The position numbers and the translations under genes were made by a program. A DNA stretch of 64,000 bases from Blastochloris sulfoviridis. Its GTDB lineage: Bacteria > Pseudomonadota > Alphaproteobacteria > Rhizobiales > Xanthobacteraceae. The stretch is from NCBI RefSeq assembly GCF_008630065.1, contig NZ_VWPL01000005.1, forward strand, positions 120,130-184,129. Direction: 5' to 3'. The notes below the pieces were generated by a model. It searched no databases. It worked only from the letters and a program-made list of their open reading frames with translations, and was not told where the DNA came from. Of this stretch, positions 50,173-58,159 are shown piece by piece; the stretch's first letter is position 1, and each line of letters opens with the position of its first letter.

Positions 50173-50187
50173 TTAACCAACGATTAG
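50173..50187 (+). promoter_or_regulatory. CtrA-like site upstream of the flagellin-like gene
   Basis: TTAACCAACGATTAG matches TTAA-N7-TTAA with one change and is followed closely by GGTTAATCG. It lies about 120 bases before the flagellin-like start. Confidence 0.4.
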
Positions 50188-50309
50188 GGTTAATCGATCA
50201 CTGTCGCGGCGGGTGCCGTGACGGCGGACGCCAAGACGTTCGTCGAGAAACAGGACCGTCATCGAGAATCAAGACTGTCGTCGAAATTGGTGTCGTCGAG
50301 GATCGAGAC

Positions 50310-51161
50310 ATGGCCGACCTCATCGTGGCCGTCGGCATCCGCCAGAGCCCGCCCCAGAGCCTGCCATCGTCGCAATCGTCGGCCCAGCCGGCAGCCGCGG
50401 CGCGCGAGCGCCGTGCCGAGAGCAGCGCGGCCACGCCGGCCGCCGCCGATCCCACCGATCTCGTCAGCGCCGGCGGGCTTCAGACCCGGGCGAACGACCT
50501 CAACGCCCTGCTGGACTCGATGGCGGCCGGCCTTGAGACGCTGGAGGCCGCGGGCAGCGGCCTTGCCGCGATCAGCGCCACCGTCGAGACGATGCGCACG
50601 CTCCTGCTCGACGGCGCGGCAGACGCCACGACCGACGAAGCGCGCACTGGCCTCGCAGATCGGTTCAACGCGCTGCGCGACACGCTCGGCGCGCTCATCG
50701 ACGGCGCCGCGGTCAACGGCGTCAACCTGCTGCAGGGCGACGAGCTGAAGCTCGCGGTCAGCGCCTCGGGCAAGCCCTCGATCGAGATCCGGCTGCGCGA
50801 CGCCGACGGCCGCACGGCCACGCTCGGCACATTGACCGACGCCATCGCCGCGCTCGATACGGCCGGCCTCGCCTCGGACGACATGGTCGGCGACCAGGTG
50901 GCGGCGCTGACATCGAGCCTCGACGCGTTGGGCGCGCTGTCCTCGAGCGTCGCTTCAAGCCTCGCCTCGGTGCAGGACCGCAGCAGCTTCACCCGCTCGA
51001 TGATCGACATCCTGCAGACCAACGCGGAGAGCCTCGGGCTCAGCGCGCCCGGCGAGGAGGGTGCCAATCTTCTCGCGCTGCAGGTCCGCCAGCAATTGTC
51101 CGCCACCACCGCCTCGCTCGCCGCCCAGGCCGATCAGGCGGTGCTGCGGCTGTTCGGCTGA
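50310..51161 (+). CDS. Short, degenerate flagellin-like protein
   Basis: A 283-residue protein. The last 35 residues, NLLALQVRQQLSATTASLAA and QADQAVLRLFG, match the flagellin C-terminal D0 helix that polymerises and is exported. FNALRDTLGALIDGAAVNGVNLLQGD matches the inner D1 region of flagellins. The normal N-terminal D0 motif (S-x-N-T-N...A-x-x-x-L) is missing and is replaced by an unrelated Gln/Ser/Ala stretch. It lies just before flaF and flbT, where flagellin genes sit in this order. It may be a FlgL/flagellin relative, a cap or export component, or a decaying flagellin. Confidence 0.65.
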   Translation: MADLIVAVGIRQSPPQSLPSSQSSAQPAAAARERRAESSAATPAAADPTDLVSAGGLQTRANDLNALLDSMAAGLETLEAAGSGLAAISATVETMRTLLLDGAADATTDEARTGLADRFNALRDTLGALIDGAAVNGVNLLQGDELKLAVSASGKPSIEIRLRDADGRTATLGTLTDAIAALDTAGLASDDMVGDQVAALTSSLDALGALSSSVASSLASVQDRSSFTRSMIDILQTNAESLGLSAPGEEGANLLALQVRQQLSATTASLAAQADQAVLRLFG

Positions 51162-51205
51162 GACCGCTTCAAGCGCGCGGCGCTCAGTGTGCGGAGTCTG
51201 GTTCG

Positions 51206-51607
51206 ATGCAGTCGGCAGCGCAGGCCTACGGAACCGTCGCCCGCAAGACCGGCTCGCCGCGCGAACTGGAGGCCGCCCTGCTGCTGCGGGCGGCATCGCG
51301 TCTGCAGGCGCTCCACGATCATTGGGACGAACGCATGCGCGACGGCCGCGAGCTGGAGGCGGCGTTGCGCTTCAACCGCAAGCTCTGGACGGTGTTCGTC
51401 TCCTCGGCGGCGCGGCCGGATCATCCTCTGCCGGCCGCCATCCGCCAGAACATCGCCAATATCGGCCTGTTCGTGCTGTCGCACACGCTGGCGATCCAGG
51501 CGTCGCCGCGGCGCGAGGCGCTGCGCTCGCTGATCAACATCAACCGCCAGATCGCGGCCGGTCTGGCCGCACCGGCGCGTGCTATCCTCAACCGCCAAAC
51601 CGGGTGA
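51206..51607 (+). CDS. flaF: Flagellin biosynthesis regulator FlaF
   Basis: A 133-residue FlaF: MQSAAQAYGTVARKTGSPRE, LRFNRKLWTVFVSSAARPDHPLP and LFVLSHTLAIQASP are family-typical. In Caulobacter FlaF acts with FlbT to control flagellin synthesis and secretion. It starts 44 bases after the flagellin-like gene and is followed six bases later by flbT. Confidence 0.94.
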   Translation: MQSAAQAYGTVARKTGSPRELEAALLLRAASRLQALHDHWDERMRDGRELEAALRFNRKLWTVFVSSAARPDHPLPAAIRQNIANIGLFVLSHTLAIQASPRREALRSLININRQIAAGLAAPARAILNRQTG

Positions 51608-51613
51608 CAGATC

Positions 51614-52018
51614 ATGGCGCTCAAGGTCGAACTGAAGCCGGGCGAGCGTATCATCATCGGCCAGAGCGTGGTCACCAATGGCGACCACCGCGCCCGCCTG
51701 CTGATCGATGGCGAAGCGCCGATCCTGCGCGAGAAGGACATCATGACGGTGTCGGAGGCCGACACGCCCTGCAAGCGCATCTATCTCATCGTCCAGCTCA
51801 TGTACCTCACCGGCAATCCGCAGAAGCAGCAGGAGCTGTATCTGGAGCTGGTCGACGAGGTGGTGAAGGCCGCCCCCTCCACCCTGCCCCATGTCGAGAC
51901 GATCAGCGCCCACATCGCCGCCAACGCGATCTACAAGGCGCTGAAGGAAACCCGGGCGCTGGTCGCCTACGAGACCGAGCTGATGGCCCAGGCGCGCGCC
52001 GGCACGCCCGCGCCCTGA
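51614..52018 (+). CDS. flbT: Flagellin mRNA regulator FlbT
   Basis: A 134-residue FlbT starting MALKVELKPGERIIIGQSVVTN and carrying RLLIDGEAPILREKDIM and RIYLIVQLMYL. FlbT binds the 5' leader of flagellin mRNA and lowers its stability or translation until the hook is complete. Six bases after flaF, clearly the same operon. The last flagellar gene of the window. Confidence 0.95.
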   Translation: MALKVELKPGERIIIGQSVVTNGDHRARLLIDGEAPILREKDIMTVSEADTPCKRIYLIVQLMYLTGNPQKQQELYLELVDEVVKAAPSTLPHVETISAHIAANAIYKALKETRALVAYETELMAQARAGTPAP

Positions 52019-52187
52019 CCGGAAACCCGGCGGTCGCCCCCCGCCGCCGCTGTGCATCGTCCGGCCTCGCCGCACCTTGGCGACAGAATGCCGCAGCGGT
52101 CGGGCCGCGCTCCGCCCGCCTTGCGGCCCTCCGCCCGGCAAAACCTGCCGGACCCGCCTTGCCCGAAGGCCACACCGTTTCTACTGT

Positions 52188-52310
52188 CATACGGTTTCCG
52201 GTTGATCCCTTCGGGATACCGGAAACGGTCTCGCCGAAACCCCCTTCCCGAAGTGGGATTTTCGGCGATCGGAATACGGTTCTCCGGCTTGATCAGCCGG
52301 AAACCGCATA
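52188..52310. repeat. Dispersed repeat family C, copy 4
   Basis: The most regular copy. It starts TCATACGGTTTCCGGTTGAT and ends CAGCCGGAAACCGCAT. Three stems are seen: CCGG-N-ATCCCTTCGGGAT-N-CCGG, TCGCCGAAA with TTTTCGGCGA, and CCGGCTTGATCAGCCGG. It lies in the 338-base gap between flbT and the MoxR gene. The remainder of that gap shows nothing recognisable. Confidence 0.85.
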
Positions 52311-52356
52311 ACAGGCGCGTAGACCAAGAACGAACATCAGGGGCAGGACCGCGGAC

Positions 52357-53202
52357 ATGCGCTTTGAGGGCACCGCCGATTACGTCGCCACCGACGATCT
52401 CAAGGTCGCCGTCAACGCCGCCATCGTGCTGGAGCGCCCGCTCTTGGTGAAGGGCGAGCCCGGCACCGGCAAGACGGTGCTGGCGCTGGAGATCGCCAAG
52501 GCACTTGGCGCGCCCCTGATCGAGTGGCACATCAAGTCGACCACCAAGGCGCACCAGGGCCTCTACGAATACGACGCGGTGTCGCGCCTGCGCGACAGCC
52601 AGCTCGGCGACGCGCGCGTCAAGGACATCCGCAACTACATCAAGCGCGGCAAGCTGTGGGAGGCCTTCGTCTCGGACGCACGGCCGGTGCTGCTGATCGA
52701 CGAGATCGACAAGGCCGACATCGAGTTTCCCAACGACCTGCTGCAGGAACTCGATCGCATGGAGTTCTTCGTCTACGAGACCAGCGAGACGGTGAAGGCG
52801 CAGCGCCGGCCGATGGTGATCATCACCTCCAACAACGAGAAGGAGCTGCCGGACGCCTTCCTGCGCCGCTGCTTCTTCCACTACATCCGCTTCCCCGACC
52901 CCGACACGATGCGGGCCATCGTCGACGTGCATTTCCCTGGCATCAAGCAGAAGCTGGTGGCCGAGGCGCTGCGCGTCTTCTACGACATGCGCGACGTCTC
53001 GGGCCTGAAGAAGAAGCCCTCGACCTCGGAACTGCTCGACTGGCTGAAGCTGCTCATGGTGGAGGACATCGGTCCCGAGCAGCTTCGCGAGCGCGACCCC
53101 AAGAAGCTGATCCCGCCGCTGCACGGCGCGCTGCTCAAGAACGAGCAGGACGTGCATCTGTTCGAGCGGCTGGCGTTCCTCTCCCGCCGCGAGGGACGCT
53201 GA
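52357..53202 (+). CDS. MoxR family AAA+ ATPase
   Basis: A 281-residue AAA+ ATPase. Walker A is GEPGTGKT at residues 33-40, Walker B is VLLIDEIDKAD near residue 111, sensor 1 is VIITSNNEKELPDAF, and RRCFFHYIRFPDPD follows. MoxR proteins act as chaperones, usually with a VWA-domain protein that helps deliver the client or metal. The matching VWA gene is at 61922-63097 on the other strand. The client is unknown. Confidence 0.92.
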   Translation: MRFEGTADYVATDDLKVAVNAAIVLERPLLVKGEPGTGKTVLALEIAKALGAPLIEWHIKSTTKAHQGLYEYDAVSRLRDSQLGDARVKDIRNYIKRGKLWEAFVSDARPVLLIDEIDKADIEFPNDLLQELDRMEFFVYETSETVKAQRRPMVIITSNNEKELPDAFLRRCFFHYIRFPDPDTMRAIVDVHFPGIKQKLVAEALRVFYDMRDVSGLKKKPSTSELLDWLKLLMVEDIGPEQLRERDPKKLIPPLHGALLKNEQDVHLFERLAFLSRREGR

Positions 53203-53208
53203 TCGCGT

Positions 53209-53814
53209 TCAGTTCGATCCCCCGCACTCCGGAATCTCGCCGACCTTGTCATGGCCGATCAAGGCGCCAAGGTCGGCCTCCCTGGTGAGGGCGACGTAGG
53301 TCTTGGTCTCGGCGGTGCGCAGATAAGTCGACACCGACAGCGCATCCGCCGGCAGCGGCCCGGTACGGCACGCCCCCGGCTCGACCGACAGCGTCAGCGA
53401 GCCGCGCCGGCCTTCCGCCTTGCGTTTCATGATCTCGCTACGCGCCGCAGCCAATTTGGCCGCATCGGCGGGGTCGAGGCGAAAGGCGGTGGTACCCGCC
53501 CCCAGCCTCGCCACCGCGGCGCGCTCGGCCGGATCGGTCACCTCGCGCAGCACGAAGACGCGCTCCTCGCGGCCGCCGTCTTTGAACGCCACCACCAGCT
53601 TGAGCCGGGTGTTGTCTGGCTGCGGCACCAGCGGCGGCGGCAGCGTCGCCGCCGCGCGCAGCTCGGCGAAGTCGGTGGTGGCAAAATCGATCTTCGCCAA
53701 TTCGATCATCGAGGCCACCGGCACGTGGCCGCAGCCCCCCAGCGCCGCGGCCAGGACGCCGCCCCGGAGCCAGCGCCCCCAGCTCGTCCCCAACCCTCGC
53801 CCGCACACCGCCAT
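53209..53814 (-). CDS. Putative lipoprotein, function unknown
   Basis: A 201-residue protein with a signal peptide ending in the lipobox LAAALGGC, so probably lipidated and anchored in the envelope. The body (LKLVVAFKDGGREERVFVLR, YLRTAETKTYVALTREADLGALIG) is not a family I recognise. I chose ATG 53814 because GGAG lies six bases before it; ATGs at 53820, 53826 and 53865 are alternatives. It is convergent with the MoxR gene (6 bases apart) and divergent from the DUF2975 gene across a short AT-rich gap. Confidence 0.6.
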   Translation of the reverse strand: MAVCGRGLGTSWGRWLRGGVLAAALGGCGHVPVASMIELAKIDFATTDFAELRAAATLPPPLVPQPDNTRLKLVVAFKDGGREERVFVLREVTDPAERAAVARLGAGTTAFRLDPADAAKLAAARSEIMKRKAEGRRGSLTLSVEPGACRTGPLPADALSVSTYLRTAETKTYVALTREADLGALIGHDKVGEIPECGGSN

Positions 53815-53888
53815 GGCCATCTCCATTGACGTGATGTTTTTTATGTAGGACATTAATTTTATCACGTGTCAACCAAAGGATTCCTGCC

Positions 53889-54431
53889 ATGACCGACACC
53901 GCCCTCGCCCGGGTGCGCCGGCTGTCCCGCACGTTCGAGATTGTCGCGATCGCCGGCATGCTGTTCATCGTTGCCGGCGCCGTGCTGGCCTTCCTCATCC
54001 CCGACTGGACGCGGAACCTGTTGCTCGCCCGGCTCGGCCAGACCGGCATCACCCTGCCGCTGACGCCGGCGACGACGCTCGCCGCGGCGAGCGTGATCGC
54101 GGTGCCGCTTGGGGTGATGCTCTATGGGCTGTGGGCGGTGCGCGGCCTGTTCCGCGAGTTTGCGCGCGGCGACGTGTTCAGCGCCGCCGCCTGCCGCAAG
54201 CTGGAGGTGTTCGGCCTCACCGTGCTGGCGCAGGCGCCGCTCGGCCCGCTGACGGCGATGGCGCTGGCGCTGGTCACCTCGCTCGCCAACCCGCCCGGCC
54301 AGCGGCTGCTGGTGCTGACGCTCAGCATCAACGACTATTTCGCGCTGATCGTCGGCGGTGTGCTGGTGGCGGTGGCGCGGGTGATGCGGGAAGCCGCCCG
54401 CCTCGCCGACGAGAACGCAAGCTTCGTGTGA
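53889..54431 (+). CDS. DUF2975 family membrane protein
   Basis: A 180-residue protein with four hydrophobic helices (IVAIAGMLFIVAGAVLAFLI; AAASVIAVPLGVMLYGLWAV; a third near LGPLTAMALALV; and YFALIVGGVLVAVARVM). Motifs RGLFREFARGDVFSAAACRK and EAARLADENASFV are typical of DUF2975. Members are usually encoded next to a small Cro/CI-type regulator, as here. Function unknown. It ends eight bases before the regulator. Confidence 0.85.
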   Translation: MTDTALARVRRLSRTFEIVAIAGMLFIVAGAVLAFLIPDWTRNLLLARLGQTGITLPLTPATTLAAASVIAVPLGVMLYGLWAVRGLFREFARGDVFSAAACRKLEVFGLTVLAQAPLGPLTAMALALVTSLANPPGQRLLVLTLSINDYFALIVGGVLVAVARVMREAARLADENASFV

Positions 54432-54439
54432 GGCCGGCC

Positions 54440-54670
54440 ATGCCGATCGTGGTCAATCTCGACGTCATGCTTGCCAAACGCAAGATGCGCTCGAAGGAGC
54501 TCGCCCAGCGCATCGGCATCGCCGAGCCCAACGTGTCGCTGCTCAAGTCCGGCAAGGTGAAGGGCATCCGCTTCGACACGCTGGCCCGCATCTGCGAAGT
54601 ACTGGACTGCCAGCCCGGCGACATCCTGGAATATCGCCCCGGCCCCGAGAAGGACGGCGACGTCTCGTGA
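54440..54670 (+). CDS. Small XRE/YozG-type helix-turn-helix regulator
   Basis: A 76-residue protein: MPIVVNLDVMLAKRKMRSKE followed by LAQRIGIAEPNVSLLKSGKVKGIRFDTLARICEVLDCQPGDILEY-type residues in the classic single-HTH YozG pattern. Eight bases after the DUF2975 gene. The pair resembles two-gene modules known from Firmicutes and Bacteroidetes. It probably autoregulates the pair. Confidence 0.88.
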   Translation: MPIVVNLDVMLAKRKMRSKELAQRIGIAEPNVSLLKSGKVKGIRFDTLARICEVLDCQPGDILEYRPGPEKDGDVS

Positions 54671-54679
54671 GCGCAACGC

Positions 54680-56071
54680 TCAGGTGGAGGGAACTGCCGC
54701 GATGTCGTCGCCCGAAACAGCCGGCGTCTCCGGAGGCGGGTTCTCGCAAGGTGGGGTCTTCGCGGCCTTGGCCGCGCCCTGCGGCGCGGCCCGTCGCATC
54801 AAGGCCTCGTCGAGGCGGTCCTGCAGCCGCCGCGACCAGAAGGAAAGCTGGGTGGCGAAGCCGCCGAACACGCCGGTCGCCGGCACCAGCCCGAACGGGA
54901 TGAACAGCCGCCAGCGGTCGTCGGCATCGAGGATGGCCGAGGCGATCAGTTGGCCGGCGATGGCGGTAGGCGCGAGCCCCTGGCCGCCGAACGCCGAGGC
55001 GATCCACAGGCCCGGCCCGAGCCGGCCGATCTGCGGCATCAGGTGGACGGCAGAGCCCGTCACCCCGCTCCAGGCGTGGGTGATCTCGACCGGGCCGAGC
55101 TGCGGATAGACCGCGGCGATGTCGGCGGCGATCAGCCGGTCGAGCCGCGCCGGCGGGCTTGTGCGGGTGGTGAGGCCACCGCCCCACAGCAGCCGGTCGC
55201 CGATGATCCGGTAATGGTCGCCGCCCTGGCGCGTATCGGAGACCGCGCCGGCAAAGCGGATCGCCGATTCGAGCCGCTCGCCGAGTGGCGCGCTGACGCC
55301 GATATGGCGCGCCACCGGCAGGATGCAGCGGCCCAGCGCCGGGAAGGCGCCGCCGATGCCGGCCGAGCCGCAGAACACCACCTCGTGCGCCCGCAGCCGC
55401 GCCTGCGGCGTCTCGATCACCTTGCGCACGCCCGCCACGTCGCCGGCCTGGACGGGCGTCGATTCGAAGATGCGTCCGCCCGCCGCCTCGACCGCCGCCG
55501 CCAGCCCGAGCACGAAATTGAGCGGGTGAATCTGGAACGCCCCGGGCAGATGCAGCGCGGTGTAATAGCGCTCGCTGCGCAGCACCTCGCGCACCTGCGC
55601 CCGCGGCCACGCCTCGGCCAGGGTGCCCCAGCGCGTCATCCGCTCGGCGACGCGCGCAGCCACGCTCTCCCCCGCCGCCCGAAAGGCGATCAGCCGGCCG
55701 GGCGCCGGCTCGACCCCCGGCATGCCGGTCTCGGCGATCAGGCTGCGCACGGCCTCCGCCCCCTCGGCCGAGAGCTGCCACAGGGCGCGGGCGTGGTCCT
55801 CGCCGACGCGCGACAGGATTCGACTTGGGATTTCCGCGTAGCCGGCCGACACGAACCCGGCATTGCGCCCCGACGCGCCCGCGCCGATCCGGCCGGCCTC
55901 GACCACCACCACGTCGCGGCCGCGGCGGGCCAGCACCAGCGCCGTCCACAGGCCGGCCAGCCCGCCGCCCACCACCACCACCTCGCAATCGAGGTCGGTC
56001 CGGAGGGCAGGACGGTCCGGCCGCGCCACCGCGGTGGCCTCGAAGAAGGTCTCGGAAGCGACATTGACCAT
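54680..56071 (-). CDS. FAD-dependent oxidoreductase (DadA/DAO family)
   Basis: A 463-residue flavoprotein. The FAD-binding Rossmann motif VVVVGGGLAGLWTALVLARRG lies near residue 33, then GAGASGRNAGFVSAGYA. The C-terminal FAD motif is PGLWIASAFGGQGLAPTAIAG. Such enzymes oxidise amines or amino acids (gamma-glutamylputrescine oxidase-like, glycine oxidase-like). The substrate is unknown. The C-terminus has an unusual 25-residue Pro/Ala/Glu tail. ATG 56071 (MVNVASETFFEAT) was chosen by family length; divergent from the SixA gene. Confidence 0.85.
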   Translation of the reverse strand: MVNVASETFFEATAVARPDRPALRTDLDCEVVVVGGGLAGLWTALVLARRGRDVVVVEAGRIGAGASGRNAGFVSAGYAEIPSRILSRVGEDHARALWQLSAEGAEAVRSLIAETGMPGVEPAPGRLIAFRAAGESVAARVAERMTRWGTLAEAWPRAQVREVLRSERYYTALHLPGAFQIHPLNFVLGLAAAVEAAGGRIFESTPVQAGDVAGVRKVIETPQARLRAHEVVFCGSAGIGGAFPALGRCILPVARHIGVSAPLGERLESAIRFAGAVSDTRQGGDHYRIIGDRLLWGGGLTTRTSPPARLDRLIAADIAAVYPQLGPVEITHAWSGVTGSAVHLMPQIGRLGPGLWIASAFGGQGLAPTAIAGQLIASAILDADDRWRLFIPFGLVPATGVFGGFATQLSFWSRRLQDRLDEALMRRAAPQGAAKAAKTPPCENPPPETPAVSGDDIAAVPST

Positions 56072-56144
56072 GGCGGGGGTGTAGACGGCCGGCCTCCGGG
56101 GAGCAATAACCTCGCGGCGAGACCATGCGGAGGACGGACAGCCC

Positions 56145-56669
56145 ATGCGCCGGCTGATGTTGTTGCGCCACACAAAATCGGACTGGCCGCAGGGCGCGGC
56201 CGATCGCGGCCGGCCGCTGAACGAGCGCGGGCGCGAGGTCGCGCCGCTGATGGGCGCCTATCTGGCCCGTCACGCGCTGCTGCCCGACCGCATCCTGGTC
56301 TCGCCGACCCGCCGCACGCTGGAGACTTTGGAACTCGCCTCCCGGCCCCTGCCCCTGACGTGCGAGCCGGTGGTGGACGAGCGCATCTACGAGGCGTCCG
56401 CCGATCATCTGCTCGACCTGCTGCGTCGCCAGCCCGACACCTGCCACCAGCTGCTGGTGGTCGGCCACAATCCTGGCCTGCAGGATCTGGCGCTCCGACT
56501 CATCGCCACCGGCGATGCCGACGCCCGTCGGCGACTCGCCGAGAAATATCCGACCGGCGGCTTGACGGTGATCGACTTCGCCGTCGACGATTGGAGCGCC
56601 GTGCATCCCCGTTCCGGCCGGCTCGACCGATTCGTCGTTCCCAAGATGCTGGATGCCCCGGCCGACTGA
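56145..56669 (+). CDS. SixA-type histidine phosphatase
   Basis: A 174-residue histidine phosphatase. The catalytic RHT motif is in MLLRHTKSDWP near residues 8-10, the second histidine in LVVGHNPGLQD, and SPTRRTLETLEL binds phosphate. SixA removes phosphate from HPt domains or PTSNtr in other bacteria. GGAGG lies 10 bases before the ATG. Its stop overlaps the YcjX start (TGATG). Confidence 0.9.
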   Translation: MRRLMLLRHTKSDWPQGAADRGRPLNERGREVAPLMGAYLARHALLPDRILVSPTRRTLETLELASRPLPLTCEPVVDERIYEASADHLLDLLRRQPDTCHQLLVVGHNPGLQDLALRLIATGDADARRRLAEKYPTGGLTVIDFAVDDWSAVHPRSGRLDRFVVPKMLDAPAD

Positions 56670-58141
56670 TGCCGTCACGCTGGACAAATTATTTCGAGGA
56701 TGCCCGCATCGCCGCCCGGGCGGCGCGCGACTATGTCGGCAACCTCAGCCGCCCCACCCTCCGGCTCGGTGTCACCGGCCTGTCGCGCGCGGGCAAGACC
56801 GTGTTCATCACCGCGCTGGTCGATGCGCTGCTGCATGGCGGCGCGCTGCCGGTGTTCGAGGCCATGGCCTCGGGCCGCATCGCCCGCGCCGTGCTGGAGC
56901 CGCAGCCCGACGATGCCGTGCCGCGGTTCGACGTGGAACGCCACATCTCGACCCTGACCGGCGCCGACCGGCGCTGGCCGGAATCCACCACCCGGATCTC
57001 CGAGCTGCGGGTCGCTCTCACCTACCAGCCGAAGCGAAGCTTCGGCACCGCCGAGCGCACGCTGGTGATCGACATCGTCGACTATCCCGGCGAATGGCTG
57101 CTCGACCTGCCGCTGCTGACGCGCAGCTATCTCGACTGGTCGCGCGAGGCGGTGCGCCTGTCGCGCGAGCCGGTGCGGGCCCCCCTCGCCGCCGACTGGC
57201 ACGCGCACCTGCAGACGCTCGACCCCAATGCGCCGGCCGAGGAGACCGAGGCGGTGAAGGCGGCAGCGCTGTTCCGGCACTATCTCGCCGCCTGCCGCCA
57301 GGAGCGCTTTTCGCTGTCGCTGCTGCCGCCCGGCCGCTTCCTGATGCCGGGGGATCTGACGAACTCGCCGGCGCTCACCTTCGCGCCGCTCGATCTGCCC
57401 GAGTTTCCGGGCGAGGCGGTGCCCGGCTCGATGCGGGCGATGATGGAGCGCCGCTACGAGGCCTACCGCTCGGCCGTGGTGCGGCCGTTCTTCCGCGATC
57501 ACTTCGCCCGGCTGGACCGCCAGATCGTGCTGGTCGACGTGCTCTCCGCCCTCAATGCCGGGCCGGAAGCGGTGTGCGACCTGGAAAACGCCATCGGCAC
57601 CATCCTCGAAGCCTTCCGCACCGGCCGGCGCACGCTGCTCTCCAGCCTGGTGCGCCCGCGCATCGACCGCGTGCTGTTCGCCGCCACCAAGGCCGACCAT
57701 CTGCACCACGCCAGCCACGACCGGCTGGAAGCGTTCCTGCGCCGGCTCGCCGACCGCGCCATCCGCCGCGTCTCCTATACCGGCGCGACGATCGAGGTCG
57801 CCGCGGTTGCCGCGGTGCGCGCCACCCGCGAGGCGCGGGTGCGCAATGGCGGCTTCGACTATGAGGCGATCGTCGGCACGCCGCTCGCCGGCGAGCGCGC
57901 CGGCCGCGAGGTGTTCGACGGCAAGGTCGAGGTGGCGATGTTCCCCGGCGAGCTGCCGGCCGACCCCGACCTGCTGTTCAGCGGCGGCCCGGTCTTCCGC
58001 GGCCTGACCGCCGCCGACCCGTCCGAGGCGGATTACCGGTTCCTGCGCTTCCGCCCGCCGATCGTGGCGCGCAGCGCGCCGCTGCCCCACATCCGCCTCG
58101 ACCGTACGCTGCAATTCCTTCTCGGCGACCGTTTGGGCTAG
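56669..58141 (+). CDS. YcjX family GTPase-like protein
   Basis: A 490-residue protein of the YcjX/DUF463 family. The P-loop GLSRAGKT is at residues 37-44, followed by TVFITALVDALLHGG. VIDIVDYPGEWLLDLPLL carries the DxxG-like switch, and FAATKADHLHH is the base-recognition region. YcjX and YcjF are paired stress-linked proteins in enterics. Coupled to sixA by a one-base overlap and followed 18 bases later by the DUF697 gene. Confidence 0.9.
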   Translation: MPSRWTNYFEDARIAARAARDYVGNLSRPTLRLGVTGLSRAGKTVFITALVDALLHGGALPVFEAMASGRIARAVLEPQPDDAVPRFDVERHISTLTGADRRWPESTTRISELRVALTYQPKRSFGTAERTLVIDIVDYPGEWLLDLPLLTRSYLDWSREAVRLSREPVRAPLAADWHAHLQTLDPNAPAEETEAVKAAALFRHYLAACRQERFSLSLLPPGRFLMPGDLTNSPALTFAPLDLPEFPGEAVPGSMRAMMERRYEAYRSAVVRPFFRDHFARLDRQIVLVDVLSALNAGPEAVCDLENAIGTILEAFRTGRRTLLSSLVRPRIDRVLFAATKADHLHHASHDRLEAFLRRLADRAIRRVSYTGATIEVAAVAAVRATREARVRNGGFDYEAIVGTPLAGERAGREVFDGKVEVAMFPGELPADPDLLFSGGPVFRGLTAADPSEADYRFLRFRPPIVARSAPLPHIRLDRTLQFLLGDRLG

Positions 58142-58159
58142 AACTCGCTTGGGCCAACC

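Noticed and set aside
54950..56668. Upstream extension of the YcjX frame by 573 codons
   Set aside because: It overlaps the FAD oxidoreductase antisense and sixA in another frame; the overlapping TGATG at 56667 gives a clean start.
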